DNA from: DAOTTY01 sp964451095
GTDB lineage: Bacteria; Chloroflexota; Anaerolineae; Aggregatilineales; Phototrophicaceae
DNA: 7,908 nt
Assembly: GCA_964451095.1 (NCBI GenBank)
Contig: CAYVGI010000184.1
Coordinates: 1 to 7,908, forward strand
Reading direction: 5' to 3'
Shown: piece after piece, positions 1 through 6,061 of the stretch
Numbering within the stretch: the stretch's first letter is position 1
Layout of the letters: each line of letters begins with the position of its first letter
Made by a program: the position numbers and the translations under genes
Notes under the pieces: generated by a model
The model's database searches: none
What the model was told of the DNA's origin: nothing
The model's input: only the letters and a program-made list of their open reading frames with translations

Positions 1-189
1 AATGACAAGAATGACCCATCTATTGTGGATAGTTTTGATAGTGGTAAGAGTAAGGTGCTGCGGGGCGGTTCCTTCGATTACAATCAGGGTTCTGCCGCCG
101 CGTCGTATCGCAACTTCGACGATCCTCACGACGATTACAACCTTTACGGTTTGCGGTTGGTGGTTGCTGCCCCTATTAGCGCACTCTGA
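1..189 (+). CDS. C-terminal end of an FGE/SUMF1-type (formylglycine-generating enzyme-like) domain protein, 5' truncated by the window
   Basis: Reading frame 1 is open from the first base to a TGA at 187-189 and gives 62 residues with no start codon needed, so this is the 3' end of a gene entering from the left. The pattern K-V-L-R-G-G-S-F (residues 18-25), then an Arg in Y-R-N (37), then Y-G-L-R-L-V (49-54) matches the closing signature of the FGE-sulfatase/SUMF1 family (RGGSW ... R ... GFRLV). Two conservative changes are seen: F for W and L for F. The family includes formylglycine-generating enzymes and many non-catalytic relatives, often fused to kinase, TIR or protease-like domains. The catalytic part is outside the window, so activity cannot be judged. 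The stop codon lies in the first unit of a heptamer repeat. The gene converges with the minus-strand CoA-binding gene. Confidence 0.8.
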   Translation, partial: NDKNDPSIVDSFDSGKSKVLRGGSFDYNQGSAAASYRNFDDPHDDYNLYGLRLVVAAPISAL

Positions 190-225
190 ACTCTGAACTC
201 TGCACCTCTGAACTCTGAATCTCTG
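184..225. repeat. Short tandem repeat of a CTCTGAA heptamer
   Basis: CTCTGAA occurs at 184-190, 191-197, 206-212 and 213-219. A variant unit CTCTGCAC sits at 198-205, and a last partial CTCTG at 221-225. The first unit supplies the final Leu codon and the TGA of the FGE-type gene, so the array begins inside the coding region and continues into the spacer. It is non-coding apart from that overlap. Confidence 0.75.
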
Positions 226-407
226 GCGCTCGGCGGCGCAGCCGCCCTCTGTCCCGCCGCAGGCGGGTCGCGGCAAATTTTGCGGGGGTGTGGTGGCCCT
301 CATCCCCCCGGCCCCCTTCTCCCACCGGGAGAAGGGGGAGAACCAATCGGGTATCGGGCGGCGAAAAAGCCCCTTGTATGTTGGAGAGGGGTTTGGGGTG
401 AGGGCTA
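226..407. repeat. GC-rich intergenic element of nested inverted repeats between convergent genes
   Basis: Four base-paired elements are visible. GGCGGC (232-237) pairs with GCCGCC (241-246) around a GCA loop. CCCGCC (253-258) pairs with GGCGGG (262-267), also around GCA. A perfect 12-bp stem, 312-323 with 327-338, has a 3-nt loop. An outer arm GCCCTCATCCC (296-306) pairs with GGGGTGAGGGC (395-405) through 11 bp including one G-U, enclosing the 12-bp hairpin. The outer right arm reaches the TAG stop (407-405) of the CoA-binding gene. Composition and layout resemble the dispersed intergenic repeats with CCCTCACCCC and CCCTCTCCC words seen in many high-GC bacteria; this family likeness is from memory. 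No U-tract follows, so terminator function for the two converging genes is possible but unproven. Confidence 0.7.
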
Positions 408-914
408 AAAATACCGCTGGCCGCGCCGCGCACTGATAATCTCGGTGTTCATGCCGACCCAGTGCAGGCTGCCGTTATAACGCCCGTGTTCTATTTTCAC
501 ACAGCGATCCATCACCACATCCATGCCGCCCTCGGTGGCAATCTCTGCCGCCTCGGTGCTCACCACGCGCAGTTGCAGCCACAAAGACTTTGCGCCAATC
601 TGCACCGCCTGCCGCGCAATCTCCGGCACTTCCTCCGGGCGGCGGAACACGTCCACCATGTCCACCGCAATGTCATCCGGGATGGAAAGCAGGTCCGGGT
701 AAGCCTTCTCCCCCAGGATTTCATCGGCGCGTGGGTTCACCGGGATAACGCGGTAGCCCTCGTATTGCAGGTAGGTCGCCACAAAGTGGCTGGGGCGCTC
801 GCTCTTTGGCGAGAGGCCCACCATGGCAATCGTCTTTGTGCGGTTCAGGATGTTGCGCACGGTTGCCGGGTTCTGATACTTCTGGCGGCTCTCTTCATCG
901 AGAACCGTGTTCAT
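405..914 (-). CDS. CoA-binding-domain protein (YccU-like, Rossmann fold)
   Basis: This is a 169-residue protein of the CoA_binding_2 type, a small stand-alone Rossmann domain like the nucleotide-binding part of succinyl-CoA synthetase. After a short helical start, I-A-M-V-G-L-S (29-35) gives the first beta strand and nucleotide loop, followed by the S-E-R-P-S-H segment (38-43). V-I-P-V-N-P (57-62), V-D-V-F-R-R-P (88-93) and L-W-L-Q-L-R (111-116) are further family landmarks, and M-D-R-C (135-138) is the typical C-terminal Cys motif. The usual Gly after Q-x reads Arg here (116). The family is normally about 130-150 residues, so the size fits. The chosen ATG (914-912) overlaps the TGA of the upstream sulfhydrylase gene as ATGA. 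An in-frame ATG at 950 would intrude 13 codons into that gene and is less likely. No strong Shine-Dalgarno is seen, consistent with coupled translation. The biochemical role is unknown; cytoplasmic. Confidence 0.88.
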   Translation of the reverse strand: MNTVLDEESRQKYQNPATVRNILNRTKTIAMVGLSPKSERPSHFVATYLQYEGYRVIPVNPRADEILGEKAYPDLLSIPDDIAVDMVDVFRRPEEVPEIARQAVQIGAKSLWLQLRVVSTEAAEIATEGGMDVVMDRCVKIEHGRYNGSLHWVGMNTEIISARRGQRYF

Positions 915-2206
915 GCTGACGTCGCCAGCAGGGCCTGGTCCAAATCCCATAACAAGTCCTCCGTTGTTTCCAGTCCAATCGATAAACGAATCATGCCCGC
1001 GTCAACACCTGCTGCTTCCAGTTCTGCCTCGCTAAGCTGCTGGTGCGTGGTGGAAGCCGGGTGAATCACCAGGCTGCGGGCGTCCCCCACATTTGCTAAG
1101 TGAGAGAACAGATGCAGCGACTCAATGAACGTCTTACCTGCCTGGCGCGGATTCTCGTCTTTGATGCCGAACGTGAAGATGGCACCCGGTCCGCGCGGGG
1201 TGTATTTTTGCGCCAGCGCATGGAACTTGTTATCCGGCAGCCCGGCATAGGCGACCCACGCCACCTTGGGGTGGTCGTTGAGGAACTCTGCAATAGCCTG
1301 GGCGTTCTGGACGTGGCGCTCCATCCGCACGGAAAGCGTTTCTAGCCCCTGGATGAGCATGAAGGCGTTAAACGGCGAAATCGCTGCGCCCACGTCACGC
1401 AGCGTGACCGCCCGCGCCTTCATCAAAAAGCCGTAGTGCCCGAACGTCTCGTAGAACTTCAGGTCGTGGTAGGCGGGATCGGGGTCGGCAATTGTCGGGA
1501 ACTTGCTGAAGTCGAACGCGCCGGAGTCTACGATTACGCCGCCGATAGAACTGCCGTGCCCGCCGATGAACTTGGTCGCGGAGTGGGTGACCAGCGTTGC
1601 ACCCCAGTCGATGGGGCGGCACAGGTACGGCGTGGCGAAGGTGCTGTCCACAATGAGCGGGATGTCGTGGGCGTTGGCAAGCTGTGCCACGCGCTCAATA
1701 TCGAGCACGCTGCCCTGCGGGTTGCCAATCGTCTCCCCGTAGAGGGCGCGGGTCTTGGGCGTGATCGCCTCTTCCCAGTTTTCGATGTCGGTTGGGTCGA
1801 CGAAGTGTGCCTTGATGCCCATCTTCTTGAACGTGTGCGTGAACTGGGTCACGGTGCCGCCGTACAGGTGCGACGACGCAACGATCTCGTCGCCGGGTTC
1901 CAGCAGCGTCATCATGGCGGTGAACTGTGCGGACATACCGCTGGCAGTAGCGAGTGCGCCGGTTGCGTTTTCCAGCGCGGCGACGCGCTCCTCAAATACG
2001 GCGGTGGTGGGGTTGTTGATGCGCGTGTAGATGTTGCCGTACTGCTTTAGTTCAAAGAGTTGTGCTGCTTTGTCTGTGTCTTCAAACACGTAGGAGGTCG
2101 TTTGGTAAATGGGCACGGCACGCGACCCGGTGATGGGGTCTGGGATGTGCCCGGCGTGGAGCATTTTCGTTTCAAAACCAAACTTTTTGCGTTTCTGCTC
2201 CGCCAT
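911..2206 (-). CDS. metY: O-acetylhomoserine sulfhydrylase (O-acetylhomoserine aminocarboxypropyltransferase, PLP-dependent)
   Basis: This 431-residue enzyme of the Cys/Met metabolism PLP family (fold type I) converts O-acetyl-L-homoserine plus sulfide to L-homocysteine and acetate in direct-sulfurylation methionine synthesis. Family landmarks in order: F-G-F-E-T (9-13), V-P-I-Y-Q-T-T-S (31-38), the PLP-phosphate-contacting Y-T-R (60-62) with N-N-P-T (64-67), S-G-M (89-91), the PLP-pyridine Asp in V-D-S-T-F (D187), S-A-T-K (209-212) with the Schiff-base Lys K212 followed by F-I-G-G-H-G, and H-P-A-S-T-T-H (382-388) near the substrate carboxylate site. The length of about 430 residues and the long insertion around 225-260 fit MetY rather than the shorter cystathionine synthases and lyases (about 380-400). 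A GAGGAA ribosome-binding site (2220-2215) lies 8 nt before the ATG. The stop overlaps the start of the CoA-binding gene. No metX (homoserine acetyltransferase) is next to it in the window. Confidence 0.95.
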   Translation of the reverse strand: MAEQKRKKFGFETKMLHAGHIPDPITGSRAVPIYQTTSYVFEDTDKAAQLFELKQYGNIYTRINNPTTAVFEERVAALENATGALATASGMSAQFTAMMTLLEPGDEIVASSHLYGGTVTQFTHTFKKMGIKAHFVDPTDIENWEEAITPKTRALYGETIGNPQGSVLDIERVAQLANAHDIPLIVDSTFATPYLCRPIDWGATLVTHSATKFIGGHGSSIGGVIVDSGAFDFSKFPTIADPDPAYHDLKFYETFGHYGFLMKARAVTLRDVGAAISPFNAFMLIQGLETLSVRMERHVQNAQAIAEFLNDHPKVAWVAYAGLPDNKFHALAQKYTPRGPGAIFTFGIKDENPRQAGKTFIESLHLFSHLANVGDARSLVIHPASTTHQQLSEAELEAAGVDAGMIRLSIGLETTEDLLWDLDQALLATSA

Positions 2207-2245
2207 GCGGGGGGTTCCTCTCTCGGTAGGCTAACAATAGTTAAG

Positions 2246-2273
2246 TGCCCGCTGTTGCGTTTCTTGGCGGGCA
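2246..2273 (-). other. Stem-loop in the 106-nt spacer upstream of metY
   Basis: TGCCCGC (2246-2252) pairs perfectly with GCGGGCA (2267-2273) around a 14-nt loop. It lies 40 nt past the stop of the membrane-protein gene and 40 nt before the metY start. No U-tract follows on the minus strand (CTTAACTATTG comes next), so it is not a classical intrinsic terminator. It could be a weak terminator, an attenuator or an mRNA-processing structure that separates expression of the two genes. No convincing -35/-10 pair was found in this spacer. Confidence 0.4.
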
Positions 2274-2312
2274 GGTCACTATCTTAGCGCATCGTGGCAG
2301 TGCTGGCGACGG

Positions 2313-3083
2313 TCACGGTCCCATGTGGGTGGTGACGAAGTCTCGACAGTACGCTTGCCCTTGGGCACTGTTACCGACTTGCCCAATGCAACGGTTGTAG
2401 AGGTAGCTGCGCAGGCAGCTTTCTGCTTGATGGAACTCGTCAGTCACACAGGTCATTGCCTCCTGTAGTGTGCGCTCGCACTCTGCACGCGTGGTGTTGC
2501 GCTCGTTGCGGCGGGCGGCATCCAGCGCAATGTCACAGATCTGGTCGGTGCGCGGCTCGATGACGGACTGCATCGCCTGCCCGGATGTGCTGGTGTACAT
2601 ATTCGTCACGGCGCGTCCAACCGGGTTTTCCTGCTGGTCGCTCACGAACGTGAACACGCCGGTCGTGATCTCCTGTGCCTGGGCGCTATCGGATGTTAGC
2701 CCTGCCACCAGCAGCATGGGCAGCATGAGGAAGAAGATCACGTTTAGAATGACGATTAGCAGGCAGCCGCGCAGCGCACAGCCGATGTTGCGCTGGGTCG
2801 CCTGTTGTTGTTGTTTCTTCTCGCGTACCGCCTCTTTTTCCGCACGGATGCGGCTCAGGCGGTCGCCGGAGTAGTCGAATTTGGGGTCGTCGGATTGTTT
2901 GGGTGCCTTCTTGCGCGGGGCGGGTGCTTTGCCCGTCGGCGGTGCGATCTGATCGAGCTGTGCCAGCCACTTTTGCGCGGTGGGGTTGCCTTGCTCGCTC
3001 AGTTGCAGCAGTTGGCTACGTGCTTCGTCGTAGCGCTTTTCCTTAATGAGACCACGAATGTGCAGCAATTTTTCTTTAGACAC
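2313..3083 (-). CDS. Hypothetical single-pass membrane protein with N-terminal helical hairpin and six cysteines in its C-terminal domain
   Basis: The function of this 256-residue protein is not recognised. Residues 3-45 look like a TPR-like helical hairpin (L-L-H-I-R-G-L-I-K, then Y-D-E-A-R-S-Q-L-L, then A-Q-K-W-L-A-Q-L). A basic Pro/Lys-rich linker follows (47-68), then a highly charged stretch ending in a Gln run (78-98). One transmembrane helix spans about 103-129, with two Cys at its start (102, 107). The basic residues before the helix predict N-in, C-out. The C-terminal part (130-256) has Cys at 183, 202, 212, 223, 232 and 246: six residues that could form three disulfides in an oxidising compartment. 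The start is GTG (3083-3081), supported by GAGGAA (3097-3092) 8 nt upstream, the same site and spacing as metY. It is divergent from the TIR gene and shares a 237-bp upstream region with it. Confidence 0.75.
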   Translation of the reverse strand: MSKEKLLHIRGLIKEKRYDEARSQLLQLSEQGNPTAQKWLAQLDQIAPPTGKAPAPRKKAPKQSDDPKFDYSGDRLSRIRAEKEAVREKKQQQQATQRNIGCALRGCLLIVILNVIFFLMLPMLLVAGLTSDSAQAQEITTGVFTFVSDQQENPVGRAVTNMYTSTSGQAMQSVIEPRTDQICDIALDAARRNERNTTRAECERTLQEAMTCVTDEFHQAESCLRSYLYNRCIGQVGNSAQGQAYCRDFVTTHMGP

Positions 3084-3119
3084 GGCAAGTATTCCTCAAC
3101 ACTCTCCTGCCATCATCAT

Positions 3120-3149
3120 AACATAGTAAGCGACCCGTATGATGTGAAA
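3120..3149 (-). promoter_or_regulatory. Candidate sigma70-type promoter for the minus-strand membrane-protein gene
   Basis: On the minus strand, TTCACA (3149-3144, five of six to TTGACA) and TATGTT (3125-3120, four of six to TATAAT) are separated by 18 nt. The start of transcription would fall about 30 nt before the GTG start. An overlapping inverted repeat, TGAAAA (3145-3150) with TTTTCA (3158-3163), covers the -35 element and could be an operator. This was read by eye in an AT-rich patch, so it is tentative. Confidence 0.35.
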
Positions 3150-3320
3150 ATGGTTACTTTTCATGTTAAGAAATGTTCATTCAACTGCGGTGTTGGAGCG
3201 AACGATTCATTTGCCCACCTGCCCAAATTCAGGTACGCTTACGTTCTGGGAGTTGGTATCGCTCGCTGGGGCAGTACCCAAAGCACAAACCGTTGCTAAA
3301 ACGCAGAGATATGGCGAACC

Positions 3321-4385
3321 ATGGCGCACGTATTCATCAGCTACAGCAAAAAAGACCGAGAATATGTTCATCCGCTGGCAGACAAGCTGCGCGATGAGGG
3401 TTTTAACGTTTGGATTGACAACCGCCGCCTGCAAAGCAGCGAGGACTGGTGGGTTTCCATCGTAGAGGCGATAGCCGTGTGTGACGCCTTCATCATTGTG
3501 ATGTCGCCTGCGTCGGACGCATCGCGCTGGGTGCAGCGTGAAATTGCCGTGGCAGACTCCGCTGGCAAACCGATCTTCCCAATGCTGCTAGAGGGCACGA
3601 TTCGCACGCCAAACTGGTCGATCTTCTTGCGGACGCAGTATGAAGACGTGCGCGAGCGCCAACTGCCGGACGCGGACTTCTACGATAAGCTGGCAGAACA
3701 CACACCGCGTAGCGCTGAGCGCGGTGTAGACGTTACTGCACCCGGGAGCGGTGACCTTGCCGCACTGGAGCAGAACACCGTTGTTCAACCGCACCTGGCG
3801 AACCCGCCCGCACCTGACAACGATGACGAGCGCCCGCGCATATCGCGCTCGGTTGCGGGGGCAGGTGTGTTCGGCGCACTTGTCGTCGTTGTGATTTTGT
3901 TCGCTGTGTTTGCCAATCCGTATCCTGGCGATCTGCCGCCGGAAGCAACCAACGGTGCATCCCTGACGCTGTCGCCGTCCAAGGAGACGACGCCCCAGCA
4001 GAAGGCAATCAACGACATTGCTATCCTGAACACCTGGCGGGTGTCCAACGGTTACACAGAACTAACGCCAGACGCCATGCTGCAAGATGTGGCACGCCGC
4101 CATGTGACCTACCTGCGTAACCTGCCGCTGTCTGAACTGGATAATCTGTTTCGTGCGGAGGACGGGCGCACGGTGGAGCAAATCGCCCAGGATGACGGCT
4201 ACAGCGGCGAATTGATCGCAATTGTTATTGAGGGTGAGCAGGTGCTGCTGGATGACGTGCTCGACCAGATTGAGCAGAACAGCACGCCAGATGTGCACAC
4301 ACTGTACAATAACTATGGCTTTGGCTACGAAGAATCCATCAGTGCACAGCGGGCATATTTGGTTTTAATTTTGGGCGCGGAGTAG
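3321..4385 (+). CDS. TIR domain - transmembrane helix - CAP/SCP-like domain fusion protein
   Basis: This is a 354-residue protein. Residues 1-125 form a TIR domain of the bacterial TIR_2 type: V-F-I-S-Y-S (4-9) is strand A and box 1, F-N-V-W-I-D (28-33) with the loop N-R-R-L-Q-S-S-E-D is the BB-loop region, A-F-I-I-V-M-S (56-62) is strand C, and W-V-Q-R-E-I (70-75) then K-P-I-F-P-M-L (83-89) close the core. A Pro/Asp-rich linker (about 135-172) ends in basic R-P-R-I-S-R, then one transmembrane helix (about 178-198) predicts TIR inside and C-terminus outside. Residues 230-352 resemble a divergent CAP/SCP domain: I-L-N-T-W-R, L-T-P-D-A-M-L, A-R-R-H (H261), D-D-G-Y, V-H-T-L-Y (H326), Y-G-F-G-Y and Y-L-V-L-I-L-G. 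The ATG at 3321 is the first possible start after an in-frame TAA at 3297. Its ribosome-binding site is weak. The stop is 6 nt from the next gene. TIR domains act as NAD-cleaving enzymes or adaptors; which applies here is unknown. Confidence 0.85.
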   Translation: MAHVFISYSKKDREYVHPLADKLRDEGFNVWIDNRRLQSSEDWWVSIVEAIAVCDAFIIVMSPASDASRWVQREIAVADSAGKPIFPMLLEGTIRTPNWSIFLRTQYEDVRERQLPDADFYDKLAEHTPRSAERGVDVTAPGSGDLAALEQNTVVQPHLANPPAPDNDDERPRISRSVAGAGVFGALVVVVILFAVFANPYPGDLPPEATNGASLTLSPSKETTPQQKAINDIAILNTWRVSNGYTELTPDAMLQDVARRHVTYLRNLPLSELDNLFRAEDGRTVEQIAQDDGYSGELIAIVIEGEQVLLDDVLDQIEQNSTPDVHTLYNNYGFGYEESISAQRAYLVLILGAE

Positions 4386-4391
4386 AAGATA

Positions 4392-5492
4392 ATGGTTATC
4401 AAACCCTACCGCTTGCTGATGTTGCTGTGCCTGGGCACGCTGTGCGTCACTTTTGTGCGTCCGTCCGGGGCGCAGGCGGACTACATCGCCGGGCTAACGG
4501 ACGAACAGCGTGTCATCCTCGATGACCTGAACGCCCGCCGCCTGCCGGAGAACCTGCTGCACCTCGTGCCAAACTCAGTGCTGATGCAGATCGCGGACGA
4601 TCACCTGACTGAGTTGCTGGGGCGCTCGCTGGATACCCTGGACTCGTTCACGTTCCGCAGCGGCGGCACGATTAGCAGCGTGCTCACCCCCACAAACTAT
4701 CAGACCTACACTACAGGCTACTTTGTGGACTTTGTGCCTGCGGTTCTGTTCAATGTGCCGCCAGAGCAGTTTGTAGAGTATTGGCTGAACGATGCCCGCC
4801 AGCCGACCCCGGAACTGCCCAGCCTGCGCATTTTGCAGGGCAACCAGCGCTTTTTGCCGCTGTTCGATTCGCGCTACCGTGAGGTGGGGTTGGCATATGG
4901 CGTGAGCGAGCGCACCGGGCGCGACTACTACGTGCTCGTGTTTGCCTCCCAGCCGAACGTGCTGCCGCTTATCATCGTGCCGGACACAGAAGACCCCAAT
5001 GTGCCGGATGACCCGATGATCCGCGCCTCGCTGACGGGCAGTGTGCCTACGCAGAACGTCCTGCTGTACATCCACGATGAGCGTGTGAACCGCTTTGGCG
5101 ATGGCGGCGCGATTGGCGGTTTGCGCTACATTCGCATCAGCCAGCAGCCCGGCGAGCTACCCTGCCCGGCGGATGTGGGCGACCCGTGGCAGCTTTACAC
5201 GAACGAACAGCGCTATCGCTTCCCTGGTGTGGGGCAGCAGCAGCTTTTTGTGCAGATGTGCGACGACAACCGCCAGACGATTGTGAGTTCCGCGAGCATT
5301 ACCGTGGGCGATCGCACCCCGACGGACAACAATGTCCTGCCGGATGTGCTAGGAATTGCTAACGCCACGCAGACCGCTGCCGTGGGTGCAACTGCCTTCC
5401 AACCCTTTGCCCCCACCGTTGAAGCAATCCTCACGCAGACAGCAACCGCCATTGCAGGCGAGGTGGGAGCAACGCCCACTCCCTCACCGTAG
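4392..5492 (+). CDS. Secreted CAP/SCP-like protein with C-terminal beta domain and Ala/Thr/Pro-rich tail
   Basis: This is a 366-residue predicted secreted protein. A signal peptide is clear: basic start, hydrophobic core (8-21), and an A-Q-A cleavage site before D30. Residues about 35-195 follow the CAP/SCP plan: V-I-L-D-D-L-N-A-R-R (41-50), S-V-L-M-Q-I-A-D-D-H (62-71, H71 being the usual first His), then F-D-S-R-Y-R-E-V-G-L-A-Y-G (158-170) and Y-Y-V-L-V-F-A (179-185) as the closing strands. The His normally seen before the closing strands is not evident. Residues 208-307 look like a beta-rich domain with two Cys (258, 290). The tail (about 322-366) repeats A-T-Q-T-A-like words and ends T-P-T-P-S-P, typical of exported surface proteins. 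GGAG (4379-4382) overlaps the end of the TIR gene and lies 9 nt before the ATG, so the two genes are one transcription unit and probably translationally coupled. Confidence 0.82.
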   Translation: MVIKPYRLLMLLCLGTLCVTFVRPSGAQADYIAGLTDEQRVILDDLNARRLPENLLHLVPNSVLMQIADDHLTELLGRSLDTLDSFTFRSGGTISSVLTPTNYQTYTTGYFVDFVPAVLFNVPPEQFVEYWLNDARQPTPELPSLRILQGNQRFLPLFDSRYREVGLAYGVSERTGRDYYVLVFASQPNVLPLIIVPDTEDPNVPDDPMIRASLTGSVPTQNVLLYIHDERVNRFGDGGAIGGLRYIRISQQPGELPCPADVGDPWQLYTNEQRYRFPGVGQQQLFVQMCDDNRQTIVSSASITVGDRTPTDNNVLPDVLGIANATQTAAVGATAFQPFAPTVEAILTQTATAIAGEVGATPTPSP

Positions 5493-5543
5493 TGAGTGCC
5501 CCATCACGTGACTAGAGCACGCAACGTTGGGGCACCGTTCACT
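5491..5543. terminator. Bidirectional terminator-like hairpin between convergent genes
   Basis: GTGCCCCA (5496-5503) pairs perfectly with TGGGGCAC (5528-5535). The stem can extend outward with AGTGA (5491-5495) and TCACT (5539-5543) across a 3-nt bulge on the right side. The structure fills the 49-bp gap between the TAG of the CAP gene and the TAG of the receiver gene and overlaps both stop codons. No T-run follows on either strand, so termination is inferred mainly from its position. Confidence 0.5.
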
Positions 5544-5946
5544 AGCGGCGATTCGCATCCCAAACCGTATTACCGGCGATAACTGACGCGACCTGATTTG
5601 GGAATTGCTCGACATCAACGGGTTTGGCGATGAAGCCGTTGAATCCCAGCGCCTTGGATTTTGATACCGCCAGGGAAGCATCCATCGCGGAAACGGCGAT
5701 AATCGGGATGGAGGCTAGTTCGGGTGTATTCCTGATGACCTGAAAAAAGTCGAACCCGTCCATACCACCGGGCAGCATCAAGTCCATGATAATCAAATCA
5801 ATGGGCATTTTTTCGATGATGGCGTCTACAGTCCCACCGAGGAACAGGCGAACCTGTGCCCCTTCTTTTTCAAGGTAAGCTTTTTGCACGGTGATGTTTG
5901 CGATATTGTCCTCAAACATCAACAGTTTTTTGCCCCTTAGGATCAT
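5542..5946 (-). CDS. Single-domain response regulator (CheY-like receiver)
   Basis: This is a receiver domain with no output domain. Numbering from the chosen start (134 residues), the acidic pair E12-D13 follows the first strand K-L-L-M-F-E-D-N. The phosphoacceptor Asp is in L-I-I-M-D-L-M-L-P (D55), the conserved Ser/Thr is S86 in I-I-A-V-S-A, and the Lys is K108 in I-A-K-P. All key residues are present, so it should be phosphorylated, presumably by the kinase encoded just upstream. The start at 5946-5944 (M-I-L-R-G) is preferred because GGAG (5959-5956) lies 9 nt before it. An ATG five codons upstream (5961) has no visible ribosome-binding site and would give 139 residues. The gene is downstream of the kinase on the same strand with a spacer of about 115 nt, and convergent with the CAP gene. 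Lacking DNA-binding or enzymatic output, it probably acts by protein-protein contact or in a phosphorelay. Confidence 0.9.
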   Translation of the reverse strand: MILRGKKLLMFEDNIANITVQKAYLEKEGAQVRLFLGGTVDAIIEKMPIDLIIMDLMLPGGMDGFDFFQVIRNTPELASIPIIAVSAMDASLAVSKSKALGFNGFIAKPVDVEQFPNQVASVIAGNTVWDANRR

Positions 5947-5992
5947 TATGTTTTGCTCCATGTCATCGTGAACAGATGTACTATGTGTTGGC

Positions 5993-6034
5993 GCTTCCCA
6001 TCAAATGTGGTTTTGCAGCAAGGCGATGGGAAGC
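5993..6034 (-). other. Perfect 10-bp stem-loop between kinase and receiver genes
   Basis: GCTTCCCATC (5993-6002) pairs perfectly with GATGGGAAGC (6025-6034) around a 22-nt loop. On the minus-strand transcript it begins 27 nt after the kinase stop and ends before the receiver start. No U-tract follows, so an attenuator or an mRNA-stability or processing hairpin is more likely than a full terminator. It could set different levels of kinase and receiver. Confidence 0.5.
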
Positions 6035-6061
6035 TTGTAAGTTCGTGTTACATAATAGCGA

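Noticed and set aside
176..433. 85-codon minus-strand open frame across the intergenic repeats
   Set aside because: Its sequence is the translation of the inverted-repeat element and the heptamer array, and it starts inside the CoA-binding gene's 3' end. No ribosome-binding site or family match.
462..1064. 200-codon + strand open frame antisense to the CoA-binding and metY genes
   Set aside because: It lies wholly opposite two well-supported genes, has a His/Arg/Ala-rich low-information sequence and matches no family. It is a shadow of high-GC coding sequence.
1436..2050. 204-codon + strand open frame antisense to metY
   Set aside because: The opposite strand carries all MetY motifs; this frame reads as Gly/Val/Arg-rich mirror sequence without domains.
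2207..2312. Possible SAM-type riboswitch ahead of metY
   Set aside because: The spacer is only 106 nt with one simple 7-bp stem-loop. The multi-helix junction and conserved core of SAM riboswitches are not visible.
3311..3397. Upstream ATG (3311) overlapping the TIR start, as a leader peptide or alternative start
   Set aside because: It is in a different frame (+1 relative to TIR), ends at TGA 3395-3397, and has no properly spaced ribosome-binding site. It could influence TIR translation, but nothing supports a real peptide.
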